Shown here piece by piece: positions 17,777 through 28,133 of a DNA stretch of 62,880 nucleotides (position 1 is the stretch's first letter; each line of letters begins with the position of its first letter). The position numbers and the translations under genes are program-made. Origin of the DNA: Pseudorhodoplanes sp. (lineage in GTDB: Bacteria > Pseudomonadota > Alphaproteobacteria > Rhizobiales > Xanthobacteraceae). The DNA is taken from NCBI GenBank assembly GCA_019187085.1, contig JABARS010000031.1, positions 1 to 62,880 of the forward strand, written 5' to 3'. Below the pieces are notes generated by a model that saw only the letters and a program-made list of their open reading frames with translations, was not told where the DNA came from and made no database searches.

Positions 17777-18100
17777 TTAATCGTCGTCGCCCATGCTGTC
17801 ATCAACGGAAACGCCATTGATGCGCTGCTTGAGAATGGCGGACGGTTTGAACACCATGACCCGTCGCGGCGAGATCGGAACTTCCTTGCCGGTCTTCGGA
17901 TTGCGGCCGATCCGCTGTCCCTTCTTGCGCACGACGAACGAGCCGAACGAAGACAGCTTCACCGTTTCCCCGCGCTCAAGGCAATCGGTGATTTCCTTGA
18001 GCACGAGTTCGACCAGCGCGGCGGATTCCGTACGCGACAGCCCGACCTTCTGATAGACAGCCTCGCACAGGTCGGCACGAGTGACCGTTTTCGCCGCCAT
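17777..18100 (-). CDS. ihfA: Integration host factor subunit alpha
   Basis: A 107-residue HU/IHF-family protein. It opens [21 protein letters not shown] and carries [23 protein letters not shown] followed by [12 protein letters not shown], the DNA-inserting arm with its Pro. IHF-alpha pairs with IHF-beta, encoded elsewhere, to bend DNA in recombination, replication and promoter architecture. It is 49 bp upstream of the merR-like gene on the same strand, as in other Hyphomicrobiales. Confidence 0.95.
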   Translation of the reverse strand: MAAKTVTRADLCEAVYQKVGLSRTESAALVELVLKEITDCLERGETVKLSSFGSFVVRKKGQRIGRNPKTGKEVPISPRRVMVFKPSAILKQRINGVSVDDSMGDDD

Positions 18101-18245
18101 CGCCTTCAGCCCCTACTCGGCGATCCCACTGATTTTTCTAACGATATGGGCTTGAAAAAGACCGGTCAACCGATTTGATAATCACGATTTTTCCCGGTTC
18201 CTCCGGACGGTACCCGGAAACGGCGCGTCAATCTCGCCCGCATTC

Positions 18246-19220
18246 TCACATGCGCACCAGCGCCGCCCCCCAGGTGAAGCCGCCCCCCATCGCCTCCAGC
18301 ATGACGAGATCGCCACGTTTAATGCGTCCGTCGGCCAGCCCCGCGCACAAAGCCAGCGGAATCGAGGCAGCGGAGGTGTTCCCATGCTTATCGACGGTGA
18401 TGATGACCTTGTTGGCGTCGACCCCGAGCTTGTGTGCGGAGCCGTCGATGATGCGCTTGTTGGCCTGATGCGGGACGAACCAGTCGAGGTCCTTGGCGGT
18501 ATAGCCGGTCGCCCGGAAGGCGTCCTCGACCACGTCGGTGATCATCGCCACCGCATGCCGGAAGACCTCCTTGCCCTCCATCCGCAGGTGGCCGACGGTC
18601 TGGGTCGAGGACGGACCGCCGTCGACATAGAGTTTGGTCTTGTGGCGGCCGTCCGAGCGCAGCCGCGTGATCAGTACGCCGCGATCGGTCCGCTCTCCCG
18701 GCTGCTCCTGCGCCTCCAGTACGACCGCGCCCGCGCCGTCGCCGAACAGCACGCAGGTCGTGCGGTCGGTCCAGTCGAGAATGCGCGAGAAGGTCTCCGC
18801 GCCGATCAGGAGCGCACGCTTGAAGTTGCCGGTCTGCAGCAGGCCGTCGGCGGTGGCGAGCCCATAGACGAAGCCCGAGCACACCGCCTGCAGATCGAAG
18901 GCCGCGCCGCCGGTGATGCCGAGGCCCGCCTGGATCGAGACGGCGGTCGCCGGAAACGTGTTGTCGGGTGTCGACGTCGCCAGGATGATCAGGTCGATGG
19001 TCTGCGGATCGACATTGGCATCGGCGAGAGCGGCCTGCGCGGCGCGCAATCCCAGTTCGGAAGTCACCTGTCCGGGTGCTGCAATATGGCGTTCGTGGAT
19101 GCCGGTGCGCTGGACGATCCATTCGTCCGTGGTGTCGACCATCTTGGCGAGATCGGTATTGGTCAGGACGCGCTCGGGCAGATAGCAGCCCGCACCCAAA
19201 ATCACGGAACGGATTTTCAC
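18246..19220 (-). CDS. fabH: Beta-ketoacyl-ACP synthase III
   Basis: A 324-residue thiolase-fold enzyme that condenses acetyl-CoA with malonyl-ACP to start fatty-acid synthesis. The catalytic Cys is in [13 protein letters not shown], His in [12 protein letters not shown] and Asn in [14 protein letters not shown]. The start is a GTG at 19220 overlapping the plsX stop (GTGA). The frame is open much further upstream through plsX, but that extension is an out-of-frame shadow. The order plsX-fabH-ihfA is the usual alphaproteobacterial lipid cluster. Confidence 0.97.
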   Translation of the reverse strand: MKIRSVILGAGCYLPERVLTNTDLAKMVDTTDEWIVQRTGIHERHIAAPGQVTSELGLRAAQAALADANVDPQTIDLIILATSTPDNTFPATAVSIQAGLGITGGAAFDLQAVCSGFVYGLATADGLLQTGNFKRALLIGAETFSRILDWTDRTTCVLFGDGAGAVVLEAQEQPGERTDRGVLITRLRSDGRHKTKLYVDGGPSSTQTVGHLRMEGKEVFRHAVAMITDVVEDAFRATGYTAKDLDWFVPHQANKRIIDGSAHKLGVDANKVIITVDKHGNTSAASIPLALCAGLADGRIKRGDLVMLEAMGGGFTWGAALVRM

Positions 19221-20275
19221 GAAATCGCTCCTGCGGCCGGGCGCACGGCCGCTTCTTGGTCCTGGTGTACCAGCATTTGCGAAATCTTGGTCAGCAGTTC
19301 GTCGCGCACCATCTCGTATCCGATATCGACGGCGGCCGCGAACCCTTCGCTGTCGGTGCCACCATGGCTCTTGATCACAACGCCGTTGAGGCCAAGGAAG
19401 ACGCCGCCGTTGGAGCGGCGCGGATCCATTTTTTCGGCGAGCGCGCGGAAGGCCCCGCGCGCGAACAGATAACCGATCCGCGCCATCAGCGAGCGCGACA
19501 TGGCCGCCTTCAGATAGCCGCCGATCTGGCGCGCCGTGCCCTCGGCAGTCTTGAGCGCGATATTGCCGGCAAAGCCTTCCGTCACCACCACGTCGACCGT
19601 GCCCTTGCCGATATCGTCGCCCTCGACAAAGCCCGTATAATCGAGATGCGGCAGCGGGTTCTCGCGCAGCCACTGGCCGGCCGAACGCACCTCGTCGAGG
19701 CCCTTGACCTCCTCCACCCCGATATTGAGCAGCCCGACCGTCGGGCGGTCGATATGCAGCAGGATACGCGCCATCGCGCTGCCCATGAGCGCCATGTCGA
19801 TCAGGTGCTGGGTGTCGGCCCCGATCGAGGCACCGAGATCGAGCACCACCGATTCCCCGCGCAGCGTCGGCCAGATCGCCGCGATCGCCGGCCGCTCGAT
19901 CCGGGCCATGGTCTTGAGATGGATTTTCGCCATCGCCATCAGCGCACCGGTGTTGCCGGCGGAAACCGCCACGTCGGCCTCGTTGCGCTTCACCGCATCG
20001 ATCGCAAGCCACATCGAGGACTTCCAGCGTCCGGAGCGCAGCGCCTGGCTCGGCTTGTCGTCCATGCGGATGGCGACGTCGGTATGCACGATCCGCGAGG
20101 CATTGCGCAGGTCCGGGTAGCCGGCGAGCAGCGGCTCGATCCGGGCGCGGTCGCCGACGATGATGAATTCGGCATGCGGACGGCTCCGGAGCGCTAGGGC
20201 AGCCCCGGGGATCACGACCGGGGGACCGTGGTCCCCGCCCATGGCGTCCAGTGCGATGCGAACCTTTGTCGGCAT
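19217..20275 (-). CDS. plsX: Phosphate acyltransferase PlsX
   Basis: A 352-residue peripheral membrane enzyme that makes acyl-phosphate from acyl-ACP for phospholipid synthesis. It begins [21 protein letters not shown], the family's signature N-terminus. [12 protein letters not shown] and [15 protein letters not shown] are also diagnostic. It overlaps fabH by four bases and lies 126 bp downstream of the yceD-like gene. Confidence 0.97.
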   Translation of the reverse strand: MPTKVRIALDAMGGDHGPPVVIPGAALALRSRPHAEFIIVGDRARIEPLLAGYPDLRNASRIVHTDVAIRMDDKPSQALRSGRWKSSMWLAIDAVKRNEADVAVSAGNTGALMAMAKIHLKTMARIERPAIAAIWPTLRGESVVLDLGASIGADTQHLIDMALMGSAMARILLHIDRPTVGLLNIGVEEVKGLDEVRSAGQWLRENPLPHLDYTGFVEGDDIGKGTVDVVVTEGFAGNIALKTAEGTARQIGGYLKAAMSRSLMARIGYLFARGAFRALAEKMDPRRSNGGVFLGLNGVVIKSHGGTDSEGFAAAVDIGYEMVRDELLTKISQMLVHQDQEAAVRPAAGAIS

Positions 20276-20401
20276 AAAACTACTGACGTTGCCTTTTCGG
20301 CGTAGGAAGGCGGACCGGCGGTGCCTCTGGCCCGGCGGGCCGCGACAATAACGGTTCAGAGCCTCAACACAACATCTACCGCAGCGCAGCGCGAGAGCCG
20401 G

Positions 20402-20944
20402 TCAGGATTTTTCGTCGGTTTTGCCCTTTTTCAGGGCCGCCAGGGCGGCAAACGGATGCGACGAAGGGTCTTCCGCGGTCTTGGGGACCTCAAAAACCAC
20501 GCCTGCCTTGCGAGGATAGGGATCGATCCCAAGGAGGAAGAATTCCGCAGCTATAGCTCCGAGGTCGATCAGCCCTCCGGTCAGGAGCTCCGGTGGCTCC
20601 TCGCCGTCGAAAGGTACTTCGGCCGTGGTCGCGGCGCCGGCGCCCGGCTCCTGCGGCGAGAATACCAGATCGAACGCCTCGTGGACCTGTGTTTCGATGG
20701 GCTCGAGGCTCACGACACAGGTCTGCCCGATGCTGGCGACCACCTCGCCGGTCACGCGCACGGACTGGCCGGCCTGTCGCGTCAGATCGGCGCTCGCCTC
20801 AAGCCGGGTGATATCGCGCAGGCTGGCAGCCTGTGCCAGCCGCTGGCGTGTTGCCTCGTCAGCGACGACGTGGACGTGCAGGCCGCGCTCGGGAATGTCC
20901 TCCAGCGCGACGGTCTTGCTCCAGATCGAATGCGGGTCGGACAT
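20402..20944 (-). CDS. YceD family (DUF177) protein
   Basis: A 180-residue protein of the DUF177/YceD family. In many bacteria it sits with rpmF-plsX-fabH and in plants is linked to 23S rRNA accumulation. The family core is visible as SVRVTGEVVASIGQTCVVSLEPIETQV followed by an acidic tail with LIDLGAIAAEFFLLGIDPYPRKAGV. It is directly upstream of plsX, but rpmF is not in between, as is normal in this group. The biochemical function in bacteria is unproven. Confidence 0.88.
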   Translation of the reverse strand: MSDPHSIWSKTVALEDIPERGLHVHVVADEATRQRLAQAASLRDITRLEASADLTRQAGQSVRVTGEVVASIGQTCVVSLEPIETQVHEAFDLVFSPQEPGAGAATTAEVPFDGEEPPELLTGGLIDLGAIAAEFFLLGIDPYPRKAGVVFEVPKTAEDPSSHPFAALAALKKGKTDEKS

Positions 20945-20971
20945 CGGACACGGCCCTGGCTGTCACTTCTT

Positions 20972-21556
20972 TTAATAAACGTTGGCCTGCTGCGTTGTGG
21001 TCTGCGCCGGGTGCGCATCGGCTGTCATCGCCGAGGGGTCCGGCCAGGCAATGATCCCGCCTGCGAAATCCTGCTGCCGGCCAAGGCTTTCCGCCGCCGC
21101 CCGGATATAGCGCGCAAGCCGTGCCGCACCGGCATCCGGCTCGCCGCCTTGTCCATAGATATTGCGCATCACCGCGGATTCCAGAGCGCGGTTTCCCGGT
21201 TCGGCGAGCGCGTCCCGATAGGCCGCGCGGCGGCCATAGAATGCACTCGCGAATTTCTGCATCTCTTTAGGCACCTGCAGGTCGCCCGTCCCCTGCTCGC
21301 GGACATGGCCGTCGAGTTCCGTACAGAAAAGGTCGAACGCCTTCTGCCCGGCCGTACGCAAGGCGTCGTCGCCGGCCTCGCTGCGGTCAAGGAAAAGCGA
21401 CAGATGCAGCACGATCATATCGAAACGGCCATTAACCGTGTCGGGAACGGCGTAATGTTTATAGAATACCGCGTTGCGCGCCTGTGCCACGATAGCGCCA
21501 TAGAGCGCCCGGATGGTCTGCGCCTGCCGGCGGTTCGTGAACAGGTGCCAGATCAT
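20972..21556 (-). CDS. Ubiquinol-cytochrome c chaperone (Cbp3-like)
   Basis: A 194-residue protein of the ubiquinol-cytochrome c chaperone family, the bacterial relatives of mitochondrial Cbp3 that assist cytochrome bc1 assembly. Typical segments are YGAIVAQARNAVFYKHYAVPDTVNGRFDMIVLH, DLFCTELDGHVRE and GDLQVPKEMQKFASAFYGR. I chose the ATG at 21556 (MIWHLFTNRRQ); an ATG ten codons upstream is less likely. It lies 27 bp upstream of the yceD-like gene and divergent from bamE. Confidence 0.9.
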   Translation of the reverse strand: MIWHLFTNRRQAQTIRALYGAIVAQARNAVFYKHYAVPDTVNGRFDMIVLHLSLFLDRSEAGDDALRTAGQKAFDLFCTELDGHVREQGTGDLQVPKEMQKFASAFYGRRAAYRDALAEPGNRALESAVMRNIYGQGGEPDAGAARLARYIRAAAESLGRQQDFAGGIIAWPDPSAMTADAHPAQTTTQQANVY

Positions 21557-21720
21557 GAACGCTCGCAACCTCCGATCCCGCAGCATTCGCGGCCGGCGTC
21601 GGGATCAGGTTTGGCAGGAAACTCCAATGCCCGCAATGGCTTCCGGGCGGATCTTTTGCTAATGAACGGATGCGACGCTCGGGTGTCCGGCATCGGGCCG
21701 ACACAACGGCAGGGACGGGA

Positions 21721-22185
21721 ATGAATTTCGCCGAAACGACCGCTCTCGGACATTGCGAACGTCCGCGCGCCGCCCGGCGCGTGATGTTCGCCGCGGCGAT
21801 CGTGCTGTTGCTCGCCGGCTGCGAGCAGGTTTACCAGCGCGGCTATGTGCTGCCCGAAGGTGCGCTCGAACAGGTGCCCGTCGGCTCGACGCAGGAGCAG
21901 GTGCTCGTCGTTCTCGGCACGCCGTCGACGGTCGCCACTGTCAGCGGCGAGGTCTTCTATTACATCTCCCAGCGCGGCAGCCGCCCGGTCGCCTTCATGC
22001 CGCAGAAAGTGACCGACCAGCGCGTGATCGCGGTCTATTTCGACAAGGACCGCCGCGTCCAGCGGCTCGCCGATTACGGCATGAAGGACGGCAAGGTGTT
22101 CGACTTCGTAAGCCGCACCACGCCGGCCGGCGGCAAGGAACTCTCCTACCTCACCTATCTGATGAAGATCATCGGCGCCGATTGA
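21721..22185 (+). CDS. bamE: Outer-membrane protein assembly factor BamE
   Basis: A 154-residue lipoprotein of the SmpA/OmlA family. The signal peptide ends in the lipobox LLAGC near residue 35, and the mature part has the BamE core QVPVGSTQEQVLVVLGTPSTV and TFYYISQR-like strands (VFYYISQRGSRPV). It is a non-essential subunit of the BAM complex that folds outer-membrane beta-barrels. The ATG at 21721 gives an N-terminal extension before the hydrophobic core, usual in this order. A terminator follows 70 bp after the stop. Confidence 0.92.
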   Translation: MNFAETTALGHCERPRAARRVMFAAAIVLLLAGCEQVYQRGYVLPEGALEQVPVGSTQEQVLVVLGTPSTVATVSGEVFYYISQRGSRPVAFMPQKVTDQRVIAVYFDKDRRVQRLADYGMKDGKVFDFVSRTTPAGGKELSYLTYLMKIIGAD

Positions 22186-22253
22186 CGTCGTTCAGTCGAT
22201 GCATGCCCGCCGTCGCCAGGGCGCGGCGAATTCGTCAGTATTGAGCAAAAGAA

Positions 22254-22287
22254 AACCCCGCGGCTCGCGCCGCGGGGTTCTTTATTT
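22254..22287. terminator. Bidirectional Rho-independent terminator between bamE and hppA
   Basis: An 11-bp stem (AACCCCGCGGC/GCCGCGGGGTT) with a TCGC loop, followed on the plus strand by CTTTATTT. On the minus strand it is followed by TTCTTTTG. It lies between the convergent bamE and pyrophosphatase genes and can end both transcripts. Confidence 0.9.
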
Positions 22288-22304
22288 CGGTCTTCAGGGC
22301 CGGA

Positions 22305-24425
22305 TCAGTGCGCGAGGATCGCGAGCAGCAACAACGCAACGATGTTGGTGATCTTGATCATCGGGTTGACCGCCGGGCCGGCCGTATCCTTGTACGGATC
22401 GCCGACCGTATCGCCGGTCACCGCGGCCTTGTGAGCTTCGGAGCCCTTGCCACCGTAATGGCCGTCCTCGATGTACTTCTTGGCGTTATCCCAGGCGCCG
22501 CCGCCCGAGGTCATCGAGATCGCAACGAACAGACCGGTCACGATCACGCCGAGCAGCATCGCGCCGACCGCCGAGAAACCGGCCGACTTGCCGGCCGCGC
22601 CGCCGCCCGCGATGAAGTAGATCGCGAAATAGACGACGATCGGCGACAGCACCGGCAGCAGCGACGGCACGATCATTTCCTTGATCGCGGCACGCGTGAG
22701 CAGGTCAACGGCGCGGCCGTAATCGGGCTTGTCCTTGCCCTTCATGATGCCGGGCTTCTCGCGGAACTGCCGGCGGACTTCCTCGACGATCGAGGAGGCC
22801 GCACGACCGACCGCGGTCATACCCATCGCGCCAAACAGATACGGCAGAAGGCCGCCGAACAGCAGGCCGACCACGACGTACGGATTGTTCAGCGAGAAGT
22901 CGAGCGTGAGGCCCTGATAATAGGGATACTGGGCCGCGTTCTTGATGAAGAACTGCAGGTCCTGGTTATAGGCCGCAAACAGCACCAGCGCGCCGAGGCC
23001 CGCCGAGCCGATGGCATAGCCCTTGGTCACCGCCTTGGTGGTGTTGCCGACGGCGTCGAGCGCGTCGGTCGACTTGCGCACTTCCTTCGGAAGCCCCGCC
23101 ATTTCGGCAATGCCGCCGGCATTGTCGGTGACCGGGCCGAAGGCGTCGAGCGCGACCACCATGCCGGCCAGCGCCAGCATCGTCGTCACCGCGACGGCGA
23201 TGCCGAACAGGCCGGCGATGCCGTAGGTAATGAGGATGCCGGCGATGATGACGATGGTCGGCAGCGCCGTCGATTCCAACGATACCGCAAGGCCCTGGAT
23301 GATGTTGGTGCCGTGACCGGTCACCGACGCCTGGGCGATCGACTTCACCGGCCGGAAGTTCGTGCCGGTATAGTATTCGGTGATCCACACGATCAGTCCG
23401 GTGACCGCGAGGCCGACGACGCCGCAGATGAACAGCGACATGCCGGTATAGCTCGCACCCGGGATCGGACCGAAGCCGATGAGCTGGTGGGTGACGAACG
23501 CGACGCCGGCAAGCGACAGCACGCCGGTCGCGATCAGGCCCTTGTAGAGTGCGCCCATGATCGACTGGCTGGCACCGAGCTTGACGAAGAAGGTACCGAC
23601 GATCGAGGTGATGATGCAGACCGCGCCGATGGCGAGCGGATAGATCATCATCGTGCCGAGCACCGGCTGGCCGGCAAAGAAGATCGCCGCCAGCACCATG
23701 GTGGCGACCGCGGTCACCGCATAGGTCTCGAACAGGTCGGCGGCCATGCCGGCGCAGTCGCCGACATTGTCGCCGACATTGTCCGCGATGGTCGCGGGGT
23801 TGCGCGGATCGTCCTCCGGGATGCCGGCTTCCACCTTGCCGACGAGATCGCCGCCGACATCGGCGCCCTTGGTGAAGATGCCGCCGCCCAGTCGCGCGAA
23901 GATCGAGATCAGCGAGGCACCGAAGCCGAGCGCGACGAGAGAGTCCACCACGACGCGGCTGTTGGGCGCGAGCGCCAGCGGTCCGGTCAGCACATAATAG
24001 TAGACCGCAACGCCGAGCAGCGCGAGACCGGCGACCAGCATGCCGGTGATGGCGCCGGCCTTGAAGGCAAGCTCGAGCCCGCCCGCCAGCGACTTGATCG
24101 CGGCCTGCGCGGTGCGCACGTTGGCGCGCACGGAGATGTTCATGCCGATGAAGCCGGCGGCGCCCGACAGCACCGCGCCGATCGCAAAGCCGACCGCGAC
24201 GAGCCAGCCGAGCAGCAGGCCGACGACGACGAAAATCACGACGCCTACGATGCCGATGGTCGTGTACTGGCGCTTGAGATAGGCCTGCGCGCCCTCGCGC
24301 ACGGCGCCGGCGATCTCCTGCATTTTCTTGGAGCCGGCATCGGCCTGCATCACGGACCAGGTGGCCCATGCGCCATACACCACAGCCAGCAGACCGCAGG
24401 CGATGATCACCCACAAAGCTGTCAT
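22305..24425 (-). CDS. hppA: Membrane-bound proton-translocating pyrophosphatase, K+-insensitive type
   Basis: A 706-residue integral membrane enzyme that couples pyrophosphate hydrolysis to proton pumping. The substrate site is [30 protein letters not shown], shown here in part, with a second acidic cluster at [17 protein letters not shown]. The motif [10 protein letters not shown] has Lys where K+-dependent enzymes have Ala, which marks the K+-independent class. The ATG at 24425 ([11 protein letters not shown]) starts the first helix; the open frame upstream is not conserved. It probably supports energy conservation under low-energy or stress conditions. Confidence 0.96.
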   Translation of the reverse strand: MTALWVIIACGLLAVVYGAWATWSVMQADAGSKKMQEIAGAVREGAQAYLKRQYTTIGIVGVVIFVVVGLLLGWLVAVGFAIGAVLSGAAGFIGMNISVRANVRTAQAAIKSLAGGLELAFKAGAITGMLVAGLALLGVAVYYYVLTGPLALAPNSRVVVDSLVALGFGASLISIFARLGGGIFTKGADVGGDLVGKVEAGIPEDDPRNPATIADNVGDNVGDCAGMAADLFETYAVTAVATMVLAAIFFAGQPVLGTMMIYPLAIGAVCIITSIVGTFFVKLGASQSIMGALYKGLIATGVLSLAGVAFVTHQLIGFGPIPGASYTGMSLFICGVVGLAVTGLIVWITEYYTGTNFRPVKSIAQASVTGHGTNIIQGLAVSLESTALPTIVIIAGILITYGIAGLFGIAVAVTTMLALAGMVVALDAFGPVTDNAGGIAEMAGLPKEVRKSTDALDAVGNTTKAVTKGYAIGSAGLGALVLFAAYNQDLQFFIKNAAQYPYYQGLTLDFSLNNPYVVVGLLFGGLLPYLFGAMGMTAVGRAASSIVEEVRRQFREKPGIMKGKDKPDYGRAVDLLTRAAIKEMIVPSLLPVLSPIVVYFAIYFIAGGGAAGKSAGFSAVGAMLLGVIVTGLFVAISMTSGGGAWDNAKKYIEDGHYGGKGSEAHKAAVTGDTVGDPYKDTAGPAVNPMIKITNIVALLLLAILAH

Positions 24426-24640
24426 AGAAAAAACCCCAATTGATCCTGAGAATACGCGGACAGGCGCACCCTGCCCGGCTTTGCGCTTATCGACGGGCCG
24501 GCCGCGCGTAACGCCTCCGCCCGGCCCGAAAGCGCGCGGACATTGCCAAAAAGGCCCGCGCGACGCAACGCCGGAAATGACCTGTTTTTGTTGATGTTTC
24601 GGGTATGGCGGCCGGCGTCCGGAACGCCGCGCGGCCCGAC

Positions 24641-25861
24641 TCAGACCGCCCGGCGGCGTTCGCGCAACGCAAGCCAGAGCAAGAGCGCCCCCGCCGCCAG
24701 CACGATCGGGAAGACTACTTCGTTGACCGCCGCCCAGCCGAACCAGACCAGGATGTTGCCGGAGGCGAACGAGCCCACCGCCATCGAGCCGAAGACCAGG
24801 AAATCGTTGAACGACTGCACGCGGGTCCGTTCGTGCGGGCGGTGGCACTGGGTCACCATGGCAGTCGCGCCGATGAAGCCGAAATTCCAGCCCACCCCGA
24901 GCAGCACGAGCCCGATCCAGAAATGCCAGACCGTGATCCCGGCGATGCTCACCGCTGCGCTCACCAGGATCAGAGCGAAACCGGCCGCGATCACGCGCTC
25001 GACGCCGTAGCGCATGATCAGGCCGCCGGTGAAAAAGCTCGGCGCGTACATGCCGATGACATGCCATTGCAGGCCGAGCGTGGCGTCCGTCACCGAATGG
25101 TTGCACTCGACCATGGCGAGCGGGGCCGCCGTCATTACCATGTTCATCATGGCGTAGCTTGCGATCCCGCACACCACCGCCACAAAGAAGCGCGGCTGAC
25201 GCAGGATCTCGATCAGGCTGCGCCCGCTTTCACCTTCGGCCAGTTTGGGCGTGCGCGGAATACGCAGAAATCCAAGCACGAGCGTGGCCACGACCGCGAC
25301 CGCCGCCTGCGCCAGATAGCTCGCCGCGAACAGGAAGGGTTGCCACATGTCCTTGGTCAGAATAATGAGCTGCGGGCCCACCACCCCCGCGAACACCCCG
25401 CCGATCAGCACCCATGAGATCGCCTTCGGCCGGAATTTGTCGCTTGCGGTATCGGCGGCAGCGAAGCGATAGCCCTGATGGCCGGCGGCATAGAGGCCGC
25501 AGCAGAAGGCGCCAGTACAGAATACGCCAAACGACCCCAGCACCACACCGAGGCAGCACAGCAGGCCCGTGGCAACGCCGGCGATGGTCGCAAGCTGAAA
25601 GGCGGTCCGACGGCCGAACCTGCGAGCCAGCATGCCCATCGGCAGGGTGCCGAACCACATGCCGATCACATAGGTCGTCACCGGCAGCGTGGCGAGCGAG
25701 CGATCCGGCGCCAGCATGGCACCGACGATGCCGCCGGTCGCCAGCATGACCGCGGTGTTGGCACCCGCCAGCGCCTGCGTGACCGCGAGCACGAGCGCGT
25801 TGCGGCGCGCAAGGCGGTCGCCGGCCTCTTCGGTCAGGGGCAAAGCGCTGGATGACATCAT
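24641..25861 (-). CDS. MFS transporter
   Basis: A 406-residue protein with twelve predicted helices. The MFS motif A between helices 2 and 3 reads [13 protein letters not shown], and a central charged loop follows helix 6. It resembles YfkF/BcyD-like uncharacterised MFS members found in Rhizobiales. Tandem ATGs at 25861 and 25858 give the start just before the first helix. It lies downstream of thiL on the same strand with a 112-bp gap. Substrate and direction of transport are unknown. Confidence 0.85.
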   Translation of the reverse strand: MMSSSALPLTEEAGDRLARRNALVLAVTQALAGANTAVMLATGGIVGAMLAPDRSLATLPVTTYVIGMWFGTLPMGMLARRFGRRTAFQLATIAGVATGLLCCLGVVLGSFGVFCTGAFCCGLYAAGHQGYRFAAADTASDKFRPKAISWVLIGGVFAGVVGPQLIILTKDMWQPFLFAASYLAQAAVAVVATLVLGFLRIPRTPKLAEGESGRSLIEILRQPRFFVAVVCGIASYAMMNMVMTAAPLAMVECNHSVTDATLGLQWHVIGMYAPSFFTGGLIMRYGVERVIAAGFALILVSAAVSIAGITVWHFWIGLVLLGVGWNFGFIGATAMVTQCHRPHERTRVQSFNDFLVFGSMAVGSFASGNILVWFGWAAVNEVVFPIVLAAGALLLWLALRERRRAV

Positions 25862-25973
25862 GTCGGATGGTTTCCCGGCCGGCGTCTTGATAGCGCGGGA
25901 CGAGACGTGCGGCCAGCCACAGCGCCACAGGGCAGGACTGCCGCAGACACAGAACGGGCCCGCACCGGGATCG

Positions 25974-26963
25974 TCAGAAATGGCTGAACGATCCGCGAAC
26001 GAAAGCCATCGCTCGACCCTGCCCATCGATAAAACGCGGCTCCTCGTTGCCGGCAACGATCCGCCCGATCACGGTCGCCGGAATCCCGACGCGTTCGGCC
26101 TGCATACGAAACGAGTCCACCCGATCTGACGCCATGACGCAGATCAACTCATAATCGTCGCCGCCGGTCAGCGCGGTCGTCAGCATCCCGGCATCGGCTT
26201 CGACCGCCCGGCGGCCCGCCTCCGACAGCGGGATGCGCGCGACGTCGATATCGGCCGATACGCCTGACACCCGGCAGAGCTTGGCGAGATCGCCCACAAG
26301 ACCGTCCGAGATATCCATCGCGGCGTGCGCATGCGCGCGCAGGATGTCGGCGAGCGAAACGCGCGGCTGCGGCAGGAGATAGCGGTCGAGCAGGAAGGCG
26401 CACTGCGCCTCGGTGAGCGCCCATTGCCGCGCCAGCCCTTCCTCCTTGCGAAGCACGAGGCCGAGCGCGGCGTCGCCGATCGTTCCGGTCACCAGCACCG
26501 CGTCGCCCGCGCGCGCGCCCGCGCGCTGCACCATCTCGCCGTGCGGCACCCAGCCGACCATGAAGACCGCGACCGTCGCCGGCCCCGGGGTGCGGTCGGT
26601 GTCGCCGCCCATCAGCGCGCACCCGAACGCTTCCGCATCCGCCCGCAGCCCGTCGGTGAAGCTTTGCAGCCACGCCTCGTCGATATCGCCGGGAAAGGCC
26701 GCGGAGACGAGGAAGGCGGCGGGTTTCGCGCCCTTGGCGGCGAGATCCGACAGGTTCACCCGCAGCGCCCGGCGCGCGAGCGCCGATGGCGGATCGTCGG
26801 GGAATGTGTGGATGCCTGCCACCACCGCATCGGTCTTGAGAACGAGATCGTGCCCGGCAGGCGGAACGAGGAAGGCCGCGTCGTCGCGCAGACCGAGCGC
26901 GCCCGGATGCGTCGCGAGCGGCCGGAAGAAACGCGCGATCAGTCTGTCCTCTGCGCTTTCCAT
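25974..26963 (-). CDS. thiL: Thiamine-monophosphate kinase
   Basis: A 329-residue enzyme of the PurM-like fold that phosphorylates thiamine monophosphate to the active pyrophosphate. Diagnostic metal and nucleotide motifs are LRDDAAFL, LKTDAVVAGIH, MGGDTDRTPG, AMDISDGLVGDL and TGGDDYELIC. The ATG at 26963 is four bases past the nusB stop, so it is coupled to nusB. It ends the glyA-nrdR-rib-nusB-thiL transcript; no TPP riboswitch is visible upstream. Confidence 0.95.
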   Translation of the reverse strand: MESAEDRLIARFFRPLATHPGALGLRDDAAFLVPPAGHDLVLKTDAVVAGIHTFPDDPPSALARRALRVNLSDLAAKGAKPAAFLVSAAFPGDIDEAWLQSFTDGLRADAEAFGCALMGGDTDRTPGPATVAVFMVGWVPHGEMVQRAGARAGDAVLVTGTIGDAALGLVLRKEEGLARQWALTEAQCAFLLDRYLLPQPRVSLADILRAHAHAAMDISDGLVGDLAKLCRVSGVSADIDVARIPLSEAGRRAVEADAGMLTTALTGGDDYELICVMASDRVDSFRMQAERVGIPATVIGRIVAGNEEPRFIDGQGRAMAFVRGSFSHF

Positions 26964-26967
26964 CCCG

Positions 26968-27459
26968 CTATCCGGCCGGGCGCGCGAATTCCTCGGCCCG
27001 CAATTTGCGGGCGAGCGCATCCAGCACGCCGTTGACGAGCCCGGTTTCGTCCTTGTCGACGAAGGCGTGCGCGATATCGACATATTCGGAGACCACGACG
27101 CGCGCGGGAATGTCGCGCTTGCGGTCGAGTTCGAAGGCGCCGGCGCGCAGGATGGCGCGCAGCAGGGCCTCGATGCGCTTGAGCGGCCAGCCTTCACTCA
27201 GCGCCTGATCGATCATCGGATCGAGCCGGCGCTGGTCAGCGAGCACGCCGCGCACGACGTCGCGGAAGAACGCGGATTCGGCCGGCAGATATTTCGAACC
27301 TTCGATCTCCCCGCCGAGCCAGTGCGCATCGAACTGGGCGAGTATCTCGTTGAGCGTCGTGCCGGCAATGTCCATCTGGTAGAGCGCCTGCACGGCGGCG
27401 AGCCGGGCCGCCCCGCGCCGGGTCGCCTTGCGTTCGGGTGATTGTGCTCCCGCGCTCAT
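26968..27459 (-). CDS. nusB: Transcription antitermination factor NusB
   Basis: A 163-residue all-helical RNA-binding protein that assembles on boxA in rRNA leader transcripts. The family core is [52 protein letters not shown] and [18 protein letters not shown]. The ATG at 27459 overlaps the ribH stop by four bases. The ribH-nusB-thiL order is conserved in alphaproteobacteria. Confidence 0.96.
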   Translation of the reverse strand: MSAGAQSPERKATRRGAARLAAVQALYQMDIAGTTLNEILAQFDAHWLGGEIEGSKYLPAESAFFRDVVRGVLADQRRLDPMIDQALSEGWPLKRIEALLRAILRAGAFELDRKRDIPARVVVSEYVDIAHAFVDKDETGLVNGVLDALARKLRAEEFARPAG

Positions 27460-27950
27460 GCCCGCTCCGCGGCCAGGCGGCGCTTGAACCGCAGCATGAC
27501 GAGCGCCGCGCGCACAGCCTCTCCACCCTTGTCGCCCTCGTCGGCCCTGGCACGCACCCAGGCTTGCGACTCGGTGTCGACGGTGAGGATGCCGTTGCCG
27601 AGCGGCAGCGCGTGGTGGACCGCGATATCCATGAGCCCGCGCGCGGACTGTTCCGACACGATTTCGAAATGGAGCGTGTCGCCGCGGATGACGCACCCCA
27701 GCGCGACGACGCCGTCATAGACGCGTCCGCCATGCGCGCGGGCATCGAGCGCAATCGCGACCGCGCCGGGTATTTCCAGCGCACCGGGCACGGTGATCAC
27801 GTCGTAGGCCGCGCCCGCGCGCTTGAGCGCGGCCGTTGCGCCGGCCAGCAGGGCATCGGCAATGTCTTCGTAGTAGCGCGCCTCCACGATGAGAATGCGC
27901 GCTCCGGGCAGGTCGCCCTCCTCGTCCTTGTTTTGTCGCGGTCCTGCCAT
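27456..27950 (-). CDS. ribH: 6,7-dimethyl-8-ribityllumazine synthase
   Basis: A 164-residue enzyme that condenses the ribityl-aminopyrimidine with dihydroxybutanone phosphate in riboflavin synthesis. The signature [15 protein letters not shown] and the catalytic region [16 protein letters not shown] (His of TLHFE) are present. It has an N-terminal acidic/basic leader ([12 protein letters not shown]) before the first strand. It is downstream of ribE, from which it is separated by the 108-bp palindromic repeat at 28026-28133. Confidence 0.96.
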   Translation of the reverse strand: MAGPRQNKDEEGDLPGARILIVEARYYEDIADALLAGATAALKRAGAAYDVITVPGALEIPGAVAIALDARAHGGRVYDGVVALGCVIRGDTLHFEIVSEQSARGLMDIAVHHALPLGNGILTVDTESQAWVRARADEGDKGGEAVRAALVMLRFKRRLAAERA

Positions 27951-28025
27951 GGCGGCTCCAGTCTGCGGTGGGATGTAGCGCGCCTGAGCCGGGAAGGACA
28001 GACCCCCGCCGGAATACCCGCCCGG

Positions 28026-28133
28026 CTAGAGCGTTTTCGAGCGAAGCGGGTTACCGGTTCGCGTGAAGAAAACGCGTCAAAACAAAAAGCTGGAGCCCCT
28101 GCTTTGATTCTATCAAAGCAGGAAAGGCTCTAG
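28026..28133. repeat. Dispersed palindromic repeat, copy 1
   Basis: A 108-bp element bounded by CTAGAGC and GCTCTAG in inverted orientation. It contains GCGTTTTC/GAAAACGC arms and a perfect 11-bp stem CCTGCTTTGAT/ATCAAAGCAGG. It matches the copy at 56835-56940 with three substitutions and two single-base length differences. It lies between ribE and ribH, and its terminal CTAG supplies the ribE stop codon. Similar intergenic palindromes are common in Hyphomicrobiales genomes. Confidence 0.9.

Noticed and set aside
18246..20012. 588-codon frame joining a plsX shadow to fabH
   Set aside because: The upstream half is out of frame with plsX and unconserved; the real fabH start is the GTG at 19220.
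22308..24443. 711-codon plus-strand frame opposite hppA
   Set aside because: Low-complexity Arg/Asp/His-rich shadow of a well-conserved pyrophosphatase gene.
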